A stretch of 64,000 nucleotides of DNA from Heterotrichella gracilis (lineage: Eukaryota; Sar; Xanthophyceae; Tribonematales; Xanthonemataceae): contig JAULBX010001114.1 in NCBI GenBank assembly GCA_032358255.1, positions 186,001 to 250,000 of the forward strand, written 5' to 3'. Of the stretch, positions 21,803 to 33,349 are shown one piece after another (position 1 is the first letter of the stretch; every line of letters starts with the position of its first letter). Under the pieces are notes generated by a model. It made no database searches. It was not told the DNA's origin and worked only from the letters and a program-made list of their open reading frames with translations. Both the position numbers and the translations under genes were made by a program.

Positions 21803-24800
21803 TCAGCCTTCTGCAAAGCAAGTGACAAACATTGCCTCCACCGCCAGCGCCTCCGCCTCCCCGCCACCCCACCACCCCCCAGCCACCTCCCCACACATCG
21901 CCCTGCACTCGCACCGCCCCCCCGGGTACCCAGCGCTACCATCCAGCAGCCTGCTGCAATTGGCTGCATTGCCCCATGTCAACTGCCGGGTGGCATGCTC
22001 ACCTTGTCCCCAAGGGGCCACCTCCAGCCCGTACCACGCGCCATGCCTGCCCAGCATGCGCACTGAAGCCCCCGCCTGCCCTGGCAACCACCTGAGGGTG
22101 CATGTCAGGCGGGAGGCGTCTGTGGGCAGGTGCATGTCCAGGTTGACCTGGCCTGGTTCGCTGTGGCAGAGCTCCTCCTGGCAGGAAGTGAACATGTTAT
22201 AAATAATATTAATAATTATGATGTTTAATTAATTGCGTGAATGATGTATTGCAGGCAGGTGCATGTCCAGGTGAGTTTGCCCTGGGCCGCATGGGTACCA
22301 GATTTTCCTTGTAAAAGAAAATTTTATTTAATGGAAGTCATGCGGGAAGTCATGCATGAACATATTAGTGGGTATGCAATGCAGTGGGAAGATCTGTTGT
22401 GATTTATACTACACCTGGTCCAGAAATGTTTAGTCCCTCCTCCCGTGATGACCCGCACCACTATTGATTAGCAGTGCAGGTCAACGCGGGAGTAAAGGCT
22501 GAACATTTCTGGTGTCATATTTATCACAACAGATCTGATTGATGTGCACTGCATGATGCAAGCACACCGCGTACCCCCTCCACCTCCTCATCCTCCGAGT
22601 ACTCATCATCCACTGGTCTCTCCACCTCCACAGGTCCTCCCACCACCACCTCCAGGGTGTGCAGGCAGGGCAGGTCAGGGAGCATCAGGGAGCATCAGCT
22701 GGACAAGCAATGAGGGGAGGTAAACCACAGGTTCTACATACAAGGGTTAATATGCAGCAAACATGTGTGCATCTGGGATGAGGGTATAACAGAGTAGTAA
22801 AATGGTTGTCAATGCAATGCTACAAGCCAGGATCAAGTCTACTTCTGGTGTATAGTATGAAAACTCTTGGAAGTTCGTAGGGCCTAGACAACCCTTGGAA
22901 GTTCGTAGGGCCTAGACCCTATGCTAAGGCCTTTTTTTAAGCATTACGCCTAGGGCTTACCTTCAAACCTTGGAGCAGTGGCTTTAGAGTCCCGCAGGCG
23001 GAGCACTTCCAGCGCACACATGCCTGCCAGCGCACGCTCAAACTCCGCCCCAAGCAGGGGCCACAATGGGCACAGGTGAAGGGAGGTCAGGCGGGTGAGT
23101 GGCGCCAGCGCTGCATACAGCTTGGGCAGCGAATCAGCTGTACCGTCCACCCTATCTAGGGTCAGCTCCCTCAGTGAGGTGGGGAGGCTGGTGACGGTGA
23201 ACGCCCCTCCCAATCCGCATTCATTGCTGTACCCCACCTCCAGCCTGGTCAGTGCCTCTAGGGCTATGAAGCTGACTGGATCAAGGCCTCCCCTCTTGCA
23301 GGACGTGATGGACAGCCTACTGAGCAGGGGAACCCTCGACAGGGCTTCCACCCACCCCGTCCCCTGGTGGGATGCTATCGTTGCTGCGGGTTTCTCCAGG
23401 TTAGCTAACCTAGGCAGGGGCGGTAGGCTGACCAACACCCCCAGATCCTCGAGGCCCAACAGCGCCAGGCGAGTCAGGCTGACCAGGGGCGCTAGCGCCT
23501 GCAGCGCCTGGTGGTATTGCTGGCTGTTGGCCAGGCGCAGGCCCAGGTCTAGTAGGGCGGTGAGGCGGCCCAGGGCTGAAAGTGACTGAGGGTCCCTGTG
23601 GAGTGCGTGAGCGATGTGCTCAAGGTCCAGGCGCAGGGTGTGTAGCCTGGGCAGCCGGCATACTCCCTGCATGGGAGGGACCCATGTTACGAACATGAAT
23701 TTAGGTACATATATAAATTTGTCGTAAGAGCGAATTACTTGTATTCAGGTACAAAGCCTGGGTAGGGCTGTACATTCCCTACATGAAACAACATGATGAT
23801 AGATGAAATAACATAATGATAGACGAAATAACATTATAATGATAGATGCAGCGCCTGTCACAGGCCTTACAAACTGCTGCCAAGTTCCGCGAAACGGGTC
23901 TTGACCTCATGGAGACATTTTGATTTGCAAGGGAAATTCCAACAAGGTACCTACAACGATACACCAGAATCTCACCTCCAACAGCACGATGCCATTCTCG
24001 CCTGCCCTCACATGCCCCTCATGGTAGATTGCCACCCCTTCCAAGCCGGGGTCAGGGTCTGTCTTCACATCCACCTCCAGGTGGTGCAGGTCCGCCAGGG
24101 CACACACCGCTTCCACGGTGGCTACCGAGGTGCGCCAAGCCTCAGGGACCCAGAACACCTTTTCAGAGGTGGGATTTCTGCCCTCTGGGTGCACCCCTGC
24201 GCCAGGACACGGATTTCAGGCGAATGTTTTTTGGGGTGTAGGGTTTCCAAGTGTAGGGTTTTAGGGTGTAGAGTCTCTGCCCTCTGTCCAAGCACCACTG
24301 CACCAGGACACGGATTTATAAGCCTATAGGGTGTAGGGTACAAGGCAACTCCAAGCAACTTCTGCACGCTGCTTGCGCCACAGCTCTGTGTGAGGTTTTA
24401 GGGTTAGGGTTAGGGTTTAGGGTTTAGGGTCCTCACCCTCCGTGACCTCCTCAAGGACCTCAGACCCAAACTCCACCGTCACCCCCCTCAAGCTGTGCAA
24501 GCCAGCCGGGTCCACATCTCGCAGCAAGGGCTGCATCCGGGAGTCGCCCCGCGGCAGGTGTTGGCTAGTGGTGGCCGCAATGCGTGGTTGGGTGTAGGCC
24601 CCTGTGTTTGACCAGGTGGCACGGCACAGGACATGGATGAGTTGATGTGCTGCTTCATGCCAGGCTCTGTCCTGCAGCATCCTTAGGTGTTGCTCCTGCT
24701 CCTCGTTTTCCTCTTCCTCTTCCTCTTCCTCTTCCTCTTCCTCCTCCTCTTCTTCTTCCTCCTCTTCCTCCCCCTGCTCGCCCAGCTCCTCCTCCCCTGC

Positions 24801-25417
24801 CCCAGGTTCCTCCCCCACCTCTGCTTCCTCCCACATCTCCTCCGCCACCTCCCCTTCTCCCATTTGCCCCCCCTGCTGCTGCCCCTCCCCCACCACCTCC
24901 TGCTGCTGGTGGAGTAACCACGACCGGGGCGCAGCAACCTGCTGGCAGAGAGCCTCTCCTGGTCCACCTTTTGCTGCTCATCCCCCTCCACTGCCACCTC
25001 CTCCGTTGTCTGGTCCTCCTCACCCACCACCTCACCCTCCTCCCACTCTTCCTCCTCCCACTCCTCTTCCTCCCACTCCTCTTCCTCCCACTCCTCCTCC
25101 TCCCACTCCTCCTCCTCCCACCCTTCCTCCTCTACCACCTCTTCCTCCTCGTCCCCTTCTTCCTGAGCGATCGTGCAAGGCGCTGGGCGCAGCAGGCAGC
25201 ATTTCTCCAGCAGCTCAGCTTTCAGCTGCTCAAGGTCCACGTCAGCCCACGCAGGGCTGGGCCCACCAAGCGCTGCCCTCCACCGCTTGCACACAAGCTG
25301 CGACCTGACACATTCGTCGACGGGCAGCTTGCCCAACACCACCTGCAGTACCTCGCAAGGCAGGTCCAGCAAGGTGGTGGTCTGCTTGGACCTCTCAAAC
25401 CATATAGTAAGATGCAT
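21803..25417 (-). CDS. F-box/leucine-rich-repeat protein A, possibly decaying
   Basis: Paralogue of gene B at 25999-28599, in opposite orientation. The start ATG at 25417 gives MHLTIWFERSKQ, then an F-box: LLDLPCEVLQVVLGKLPVDE followed by CVRSQLVCKRWRAALGGPSP. F-box proteins link SCF ubiquitin ligases to targets. Recognisable exons: 25417 to about 24900, about 24900-24437, 24158-23976, 23666-22961 (LRR block with LPRLHTLRL, LTALLDLGLRLA, LTRLEVGYS), about 22690-22570 (LPDLPCLHTLEVVVGG) and 22177-21803 (MHLPTDASRLTCTLRWLPGQ). It differs from gene B by a large acidic insert of EEEEW repeats and a Glu run. The frame changes within that insert near 24900-24940 without a convincing intron, and the splice into the 22.6-kb exon does not keep phase because of a small duplication (GGGAGCATCA twice). 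So either my model is wrong or the gene is decaying. Exon borders are approximate. Confidence 0.6.
22250..22285 (-). repeat. Echo of F-box A last-exon sequence
   Basis: GGCAGGTGCATGTCCAGGT at 22253-22271 repeats 22126-22144 within the adjacent intron and continues with a similar CCTGG-rich stretch. Confidence 0.7.
22390..22536. mobile_element. Foldback element (MITE-like), about 147 bp
   Basis: Nearly the whole stretch is one imperfect inverted repeat. The left end AGATCTGTTGTGAT pairs with ATCACAACAGATCT at the right end, and inner parts also pair (CCAGAAATGTTTAGTCCCTC with the complement of GAGTAAAGGCTGAACATTTC; CCGCACCACT/AGTGCAGG near the middle). It sits in an intron of F-box gene A. 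No clear target-site duplication is visible. It could equally be a long-hairpin small-RNA precursor. Confidence 0.7.
24396..24430. repeat. Interstitial telomere-like tract
   Basis: Mixed TTTTAGGG/TTAGGG/TTTAGGG units on the plus strand, just inside the intron after the 24437 exon end of F-box gene A. Confidence 0.9.
24706..24780 (-). repeat. Glu-coding (GAA/GAG)n run
   Basis: Plus-strand TCC/TTC triplets that read as a long Glu run in F-box gene A. It is absent from paralogue B. Confidence 0.85.
25036..25130 (-). repeat. 15-bp tandem repeat coding (EEEEW)n
   Basis: Six to seven units of CCACTCCTCTTCCTC-like sequence on the plus strand, which read WEEEE repeats in frame on the minus strand, inside the acidic insert of F-box gene A. 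Confidence 0.88.
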
Positions 25418-25998
25418 GGCCTCTCGATGTTGCAGAGTTGTAGCATACAGCAGGACTTGTTTCAACTAGATTCTAGGCTACAAAAGTGACATGAGTAACG
25501 CTCTAGCCTTGGTTCAAGGCGCTCCAAAGATACGTTATCCGAGTTGCTGCAGAGTCCTGGACCGTGGATACGTTTTCATGCTTTTACTGGAAAGCGAACC
25601 CACACAGCAACCCGAAGCTGTCGCAATACCACCAAATATGAAAGCCCAAGACGCCCAACCGTCCAATTAGCCCAGAAAAGCTCAAAACTTGAGCCCACCA
25701 TAAGCAAATGCATGCATGCCGTTCTCCCTGATGGCACATTTCATTTTACCCCTGGAATATGCATGCATTGCCGATGGTCGCCGCGATGGTCTGTTCTTTC
25801 CGAAGCAAGTAGGACGGCTTCGCTTTCAGGTTAGTCTATGAAGCGAGTGATTTGGGCGGTCGTGGTTATAGGTTTTCCTCTGTAAATACCGTACTTAGCG
25901 CGCACGCATCCCAGTAACCCTGCAAACCGGTCCTCGACTATTTCGGACGCTGTGTGGTGTCCCCAGTGACCCTATTGGTGATCCCAGTCCACCTCCAG
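25418..25998. promoter_or_regulatory. Shared upstream region of the F-box pair
   Basis: A 581-bp stretch between two start codons pointing outward, so it presumably carries both promoters. No specific element recognised. Confidence 0.5.
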
Positions 25999-28599
25999 AT
26001 GGCTGAGATTGAGAATACTGTGCAAGTCCCTGCAAGCTTGCCCCAGGAGGCCACCACCAGATTGCGGGACCTGCCACTCGAGGTCTTTCGGGCGGTGCTT
26101 GGCAAGCTTCCCGTGGAGGATCGGGTGCAGTCGCAGCTTGTGTGCAAGTGGTGGAAGGAGGCGCTTCGAGGTCCCAGCCCTGCCTGGGCGGACGTGGACC
26201 TGTGGCAGCTGTGCACCACCCTGTACGAGTATGCCAACCCAGGCCCCAAGTCTACGGGCGACTACGACGACTGGCTGCAGCACGAAAGCGCCTGGCGTGA
26301 AGCAGCAGCTCAGCTGGCCTGGTTCCTGTCCCTTGGCTCCCCGCTGGAGGCGGGGGCAGATGGCCAGCCACGCCTGGCAGCCACCACCAGCCTGCGACTG
26401 GATGGCTCCGTGAGGATGCTGCCCCTGCTGCAGGTTGTGACAGCTCCTTGCTTCACAACCCTGAATTGCGCCCATCAACTCCAAACCCGTGCTGCAGGTT
26501 GTGGCAGCCCCCTCGTGTCAGAACCCTAAACCCGCCCTTACAACCCTACACCCTTGCTGCAGGAGGTGTCGGCAGCTGGCCTGCTCAGCTTGAGGGGACT
26601 GACTCTGAAGTCTGGTGCTGCAGACTACAGGGAGTACCCAGTGATGTGGGACCACCAGGTGGCCACCCTGGAGTCGGTGTGTGGTCTGGTGCACCTGCAG
26701 CACCTGGAGGTTGAGGTGAAGACAGACCACGCCAGTGTAGACGAGAGCGACCACGCCAGGGTAGACGAGCTGAGTATCAGAGCCCTGGAGGTGCGTGTTT
26801 GCTGCGGGGTGCTGAACTCGCCTTTCATGCTGGATGTCTCGACGTCCTTGCTTTTCCTTGCACAGTGAGTTGCCTACCTCAAGGGTGGGCACCGCTCCGC
26901 CCGGGGTTGCCTGGGGGTTGGAAAGACTGTGGGTTGGAAAGACTGTGGGTTGGAAAGGCCCGGCAGGCGCTTCACCTGTTCCATAACTCACTGTGTTCTG
27001 GATGTTTTCCCTCTGTAGGAAGTGTGCCGGCTGCCCAGGCTGCGTACCCTGCACCTGAGCCTGCCGAGGAGCTGCCGCGCACTCCTGAGGGACCCGCAGC
27101 CACTCTCAGCCCTGCGCAGCCTCACCACCCTACTAGACCTGGGCCTGCGCCTGGCCAGCACCCAGCAGTACCAGCAGGCGCTGCGGGCGCTGGCGGCCCT
27201 GACCAACCTCACTCGCCTGGCTCTGTCTGAAGCCGAGGAGCTGGGGGTGTTGGAGAGCCTACCGCCCCTACCCAGCCTCGTGAATCTGGAGACAGCTGTA
27301 AGCAACCGTCCATCCAATCCAGACTGGGTGAGGGCCCTGGCCCAGCAGCCCCGGCTCAGTGGCCTCACCATCGCATATTGCAACAACAATAGAAGGTGGC
27401 TGGGGGGCCCTGAGCCAGTCAGCTTCTCAACCCTGACAGCCCTGACAAGGCTGGAGGTGGGGTATACCTCGTACAGTGACAACCTGGCAGGGGTATTCAT
27501 CATCACCAGCCTCCCCACCTCACTCAGGGATCTGACCCTACAGAGGCAGAAGACGGACGAGGCGCTGCAGCAGCTGTTTGCAGCCCTTGTGCCACTCACC
27601 CGCCTGACCTCCTTGGACCTCAATCCGCTCCGGGACCTGACCGGTCCCCAGGCTGGGGCATTCGAGCGTGCGCTGGCAGACCTGCCTCAGCTGGAGGTGC
27701 TCCGCCTGCACGACTCCTTTATTGACTCCATTCTAGGTAGGAATGGGCAGATACGTGTTGGTCAAAACCCTGAACCCTGAACACGTAACCAGTAAGACTG
27801 TGTGCCAGGAGCATCTGACATGCTGTGTGTTTCATGTGAAAAAATTGGTGCACCCATACATATTGGCCAGTAAAGCATGTCCATTGGTCAGCCCTTTGGC
27901 AATGTTTTCCTTTTTATTTTCCCAGAAGAGTATGTGCGGCGTATGCATACTTAGGTGCCTCCCCCTCCTGCAGCCCCATATGACTGCAGCCTGACGCTCC
28001 CCGACCTCCCCTGCATTCACACCCTGGAGGTGGCTGTGGGGGACCCAATTTGGAACCTCCCCGATCGGCGGGGGAGGACAACGGATGTCGAGTACCCGGG
28101 CCAATTCCACCTGGAGATGCACCTGCCCACCGATGTCTCCCGCCTGACGTGCACCCTTAGGTGGTCGCCAGGGCAGGCCAGGGCTTCTGTGAGAATGCTG
28201 GGCAGGCATGGCATATGGTGCGAACTGGAGGTGCCCCCACGCAACCCCCAGGGGCCACCTCCGCGGACCCACCGCCGGCTGACATGGGGCCACCCTGCCA
28301 GATGCAGCAGGGTGCTGGAGGGCAGTAATGGGTACCCAGGGGAGGGGTGCGAGTGCAGGGCAGTGTGGGGGGAGGTGGCTGGTGTGGGGAGTGGTGGGTG
28401 GGAGGCGGAGGCGGAGGCACAGGCGGTGGAGGCAATGTCTGTGACTTGCTACGCTCAGGTTTTCAGTAATATGGCACCCCCTGCAGCTCAGATGGGCTCC
28501 AGGTGCAGGCCATGCCAAGCCCCAGTTGTTGAATCACCAGGTCACATCATGCCTACACGTATTACTGTGCCAATCACTCAGACAGACGAGGACGGATAA
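25999..28599 (+). CDS. F-box/leucine-rich-repeat protein B
   Basis: Four exons in phase: 25999-26433, 26563-26790, 27019-27736 and 27974-28599 (TAA), 668 aa. N terminus MAEIENTVQVPASLPQ, then an F-box at about residues 22-65: LRDLPLEVFRAVLGKLPVED with RVQSQLVCKWWKEALRGPSP. The middle (exons 2 and 3) holds degenerate leucine-rich repeats such as LRTLHLSLPRSC, LTTLLDLGLRLA, LTRLEVGYTSYS, LTSLDLNPLRDL and LEVLRLHDSF. The last exon (LPDLPCIHTLEVAVGD, MHLPTDVSRLTCTLRWSPGQ) is a C-terminal region shared only with gene A here. Likely role: substrate receptor of an SCF ubiquitin ligase; target unknown. Unlike gene A it has no acidic insert and its frame is intact. Sequence from 28455 on, covering its final codons and 3' flank, is repeated at 35804 as part of the arrestin segmental duplication. 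Confidence 0.8.
26427..26575 (+). repeat. Threefold echo around the F-box B exon 1/exon 2 border
   Basis: GCTGCAGGTTGTGACAGC at 26428-26445, GCTGCAGGTTGTGGCAGC near 26492-26509 and GCTGCAGGAGGTGTCGGCAG near 26556-26575. The first is the exon 1 donor, the last the exon 2 acceptor, and the middle copy can serve as either. ACAACCCTGAA and GAACCCTAAACCC lie between. Confidence 0.8.
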
Positions 28600-29352
28600 G
28601 AGCTTGACTCGATAACTGTACAGTGTACATGTGTCACGAGGAAACGACACACAGTGGTACTGTTTGGGAAACCATGGGCCATACATGTGATATTGTCATG
28701 TCATGTCGATCATTGATCGAACCAATGACAATAATTTAAAATCATGATGAAAGTAAAAACTGGGATGAGCCACACTGCTGGTGTGCACATCATGTGTCAC
28801 TGAGGTGTTCCCTGAGGTGTTCCCTGTCAAAATCTACAGAAGTAACTACTGTATGTGCTTTCAAAATGTCATTGAGTACCCTTGGCAAGTCCGATGCAAA
28901 ACGCCCATGCTGCAGCCGCTGCTGCTAAATGATTGGTTTAATAATATTACGGCAGCTGCTGACCATCATCAACTGAAGTATGAACTTTTGTCTGAAGGGG
29001 GACCCTGGAAAACACATGACAGCGTACCCAACAACAACAACAAAAAAGAGTGTTTCAAAATTGAATACATAATACAAAGTTTCCAAACAACAATCAAGAG
29101 TCCAGACTCTGTGGCAACTAGAAGTGCTCTGTCCCCTGCCTCTGAAAGATGCAGGGAGACCCGGGGCCCACCCTCCACCAAACACCCAACCCACAGTTTC
29201 CACCGGCAGTGCGCCCTCCCCTACCCCAATGCAAACGCACACTCTGCGTCTGATTGCCACGACGCCTTGGACACACTGGGGATCCCAGCCTGGCCATGTA
29301 CCCTCAGGAATGATTCCCTGAAACCCAAAGGGGATCCCCAACCCTTCCGCAA
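28600..29352. other. Convergent intergenic region with duplicated sequence
   Basis: Between the F-box B stop and the arrestin A stop. AT-richer than its surroundings and similar to 35.9-36.9 kb. A long plus-strand open frame here (28781-29569) lacks an ATG, runs antisense into the arrestin A last exon, and is not believed. Confidence 0.6.
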
Positions 29353-32300
29353 TCACACCATTGAAGCACCTCCCGGTGGCGGCGCCAGCACAGACGCAGT
29401 GGGTGCCCCACCCCCCATCTGGAAGGGGGCCCCCATGGATGACGCCATGGATGCGGTGGGGATCCCCGAAGTCCCCATCGAGGACGCCATGGACGCGTCG
29501 GGGATCCCCGTCTGCATCCCCGCCATCCACGGCACTGGCAGGCTTGCCCCCTCGGGTGTGGCTGCGTAGGTCCATGTGGGCTGGTTGGCATGCAGGTTTG
29601 CTGTCATGAGCTCCGAAGGAAGGGGGGGCGCGCTGGGCAGGGCCACCGCCGCTTGCTCAAACACCTGCAGAGGGGAGGGGTAGGGGTTTAGGGTTGCCAT
29701 GAGCAGAGGGGAGGGGAGGTTTGGGATTTGAGGTTGTCATGAAAGCTGATGAGGAGGGGTAGGGGCGGGGTGCAAGGCCATCGCCGCTTGCTCAAACACC
29801 TGCAAGGGGTAGGAGGGGTTTAATTGGACTACGGTGTCATAGGCTCTGATGGGAAGGGGTGTGTGGTGGGCAGGACCCCCGCTGCTGGCTCAAATATGTG
29901 CCAGCTAACAGGTGTGTGGCACCCTTTTATGACACATGCCACTCCTCCCCGGGGGCAAGAAACGGGTCTGACACCACCATCCGCTGCCCCACGACTGTGC
30001 ATTCATGGGAGCCACTCCTGCCCGGTTGGGATCTACACAAGTTTACGGTAACACAAGGGTTTGTATAGGGTTTAAAGGTTCTAGTGAAGGGTTCCAAGGG
30101 TTCTTCGCACCTGCGGTTGCCACTCCGGCGACACCAGCACCTGCGCCTGCGCCACCTGCTCCTTCCCAGATGGGCTCTACAAGGGTTTAGGGTTTCCAAC
30201 CACCCACCACCACCACCACCCCACCTGCGGTTGCCACTCCGGCGACACCAGCACCTGCGCCTGCGCCACCTGTGGGGTGTACACCTGCAGCGCCACCCAC
30301 AGCTTGACCGATGAGGTCACCCCACCCCCCACCAGCTGCACCTCAACCAGGTAGGAGCAGCGCACGTACTCGCCCTCGGTGCCGGGGGGGGCGTCGGGGG
30401 GGATGGGGAGGGTGAACTGCCTGGGATGGGGGAGGTGGGTTGGGGATTGTGAGTTACTGCCGCGTTTGAATTCGCGCTTGGTGATTCACCCTCAATTCAG
30501 AACAGTTGAATTGCATGTGCTCCTCCCTTTCCTCGCTACATGAAAGGTGGAAAAGTGCCCTGTGTAACCTACAATTGCCTGCAGGGCATCAAACCACTGC
30601 CACCACCACCGCCGCCACCACCACCACGCACCTGGCCCCCGACTCCCCCTTGGCCAGCCCCGGTTGCTGTTGCTCCCCCAGCGTGGCCCACACCTCATTG
30701 TCCTTGGGCGCCCACCCACCCCAGCTGCTGGTGGCATGCGCCTTGAGGGAGCGAAGCAATTTGACCTGGTGGAATGGGGTAGTTGGAAGGCGCGTGTGTG
30801 GTGCACAAGCGGGTGTAGTTAGGATGCCACCACCACTGTTTAGGGTTCAACTAAAAAGGTGCAACTAGTTAGCGTGCAACTATTTGGGGTGCAAGTGGTT
30901 AGGATGCAACCGCCACTGCCACCGCCACCGCCGCCATCACCACCATCACCACCACCGCCACCACCACCGCCACCACCATCGCCACCGCCGCAAACAAAGT
31001 ACAAGCTCCGCCTTTGTTATATTTGTCTCTGGCCCTTTTACCCGGGTGAGAGGAGCTCCCGGGGATGGCTACGGCGCTGGCACCCTGGTCAATTTTCTAC
31101 CTATCTTCAAGCTCCATCGCCCTTCTGACCTCCCCCCCCACCCGCACCCACCCACCTTGACCGATTTCAACTCTGCCGTCGAGTTGTTTGTCACCTCATA
31201 ACTGCCCTGGATGGCCTGCCCGGGGTAGTACCAGTCCCTGTCAATGACCACCCGAGCATCCACATGGCCCTGGCCAAAGCAGCAGCAGGCCTTCACTTCG
31301 CGCGTCTGTGGACATGGAATTAGGGTTCAGGGTTTTAGGGATTAAGGTGAAGGGAACGCAGCAGCAGGCCCTGTGGAGGTGGGTTTTAGGGTTTAGGGTT
31401 ACGTTTTGAAGGGTTCAGGGTAAGCAGCAGCAGGATTTCACCTCGCTTATCTGCAAGGGTGGTATTGATGAGGTAACGGGGGGTGGGTGTTTTTGGGCAA
31501 CTACCATGGGTTTCCGGGGAGTGCAACACGCAAACCCGGTTGCTCCTGGCATTGGGTGTTGCAATTGCATGCGCGTCCACCTGTAGGAAAGGGCTTCCCA
31601 TGTCACAGGGATGTTGCATTGCAGGTGCAGCGATGGGGTACACAAGCACGCTTGCACAAGCATGCATCTGCCTGTATCGCCCCTCCTTCATCTCCACCTG
31701 CTTGACCTCCCCTGGCGCCTGGCGGTGCACCGGCACGTGCACCTGGTCCAGGATTTAGGTCCTACATTAGGGTTTAGGGTTTGTGTCGCACCTCCTTCAT
31801 CTCCACCTGCTTGACCCTCCCAGGCGCCTGGCGGTACACAGGCATATGCACCTGGTTTAGGGTTTAGAGTCTATGGTTCAGGGTTTGTGTCGCACCTCCC
31901 TCATCTCCACCTGCTTGACCGTCCCTGGCGCCTGTCGGTACACAGGCACGTGCACCTTGTGCTTCACCTTGCTGTTTTTTAACACCCCCTTCACCTCGAT
32001 TTCTGCCTTCACCTTGTAGTAGATGGCGGCGCTGTGACCGGGGAAGTATAATAGTAAGCAGGGCAGGGCATATCAGACTGTGGGACATGTGGGACACATG
32101 GATGATTAGGATCCAGCCAGGAGTTTACTGACTATATTCACTACTTAGTACAGTTAGTATACCCCTCGTCCCGCAGCTTCCTGGCGCCGCACGTGACCCC
32201 AAGGGTCCACACAAGTCCCCTTGACGATGCGCGTTAACCCTAAGGGAACCCTCAGGGATAACCAGCATGCACTGACGCCAGGCGTCGGTTGTAAGCGTCC

Positions 32301-33280
32301 CCCGGAGTGCACCTGATGCCGCGCATTTACTCTAGGGTCCAGCTGCCCAGCTGTCCAGCTGCCCTGCCCTGCCACAGTGACATATATCCTACTGCGTCTG
32401 ATGGCCATGGGTGTGCCCAGCGGCTCACTCTAATGGCCAAATTACCCCCATACAACCAACACAAAAAGAACAATTGAGCTGGCATCCCGTACACCAAATG
32501 GCAATAAAGTCTGCACAAGGCAATACCTTTGAGGGTCCACCTGATGCCGTCCATAAACCCTAAGGGTCCAGCTGGCACAGCCCACTAACCCTAAGGGGCC
32601 CCCGAGCCCAGCGCACTAACCCTAAGGGTTCCCAAGCACCGCACCTGACGCCGTGCATTTGGTCCACATAGGTTGAGGGCAGGTCCTCTGGGAGGCGCAG
32701 CACAAATGGGTACTGGTACTGGCCAGGGGGGATGCCGCTGTTGAAGGTGGCCAAGGGGAGCTGTGGACGGGGGTTTAGGGTATTTTGGGAGGGGTTGGGG
32801 AGGAGTGGGGGAGTTGAGCACAGAAATGAGGACGGGGAATCCATGGGTATCATAGCTACTTATACCCCCGCTACTGTTGGGGGGAGGTCCAGCAATTGCT
32901 TGGACGGACTGACGTACTGTCAATGTCCACCATCCATGACGTAGATTGAACTGCAACATGTGGGCTGGCAGATGTGATGCGCTGCTGGTGAGGTGCAGTG
33001 GTTCTAAGCCAATTTGCAGAAGTATCACGCGACAGTGTACTCAACCAGACCTGGCGGGAAGTGTCCCTGGGTTGTCCAACTGCAGGGCGTTTCGGGGCTG
33101 CTATTCTGTGTTGCACCCCTGACACACTGTGCCTTTTGGCTGTGGGGCTCACCTTGATTTTGAAGAACTCCTTTTTGGAATAGTAATTGGCGTGCCGCGA
33201 CTCGTTGTTCTCGGTCCAGTGCTCATCCCAGTTGCACTTTTCTGTCCCCTCAACCTGGGGGGGGGGGGGGGGGGGCGGCC

Positions 33281-33349
<69 letters not shown>

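Noticed and set aside
24647-25489. Plus-strand Pro/Leu-rich open frame (280 codons)
   Set aside because: Antisense shadow of the acidic insert and F-box of gene A.
28781-29569. Long plus-strand open frame (262 codons)
   Set aside because: No ATG start, crosses duplicated intergenic sequence and runs antisense to the last exon of arrestin A, which has a paralogue-supported frame.
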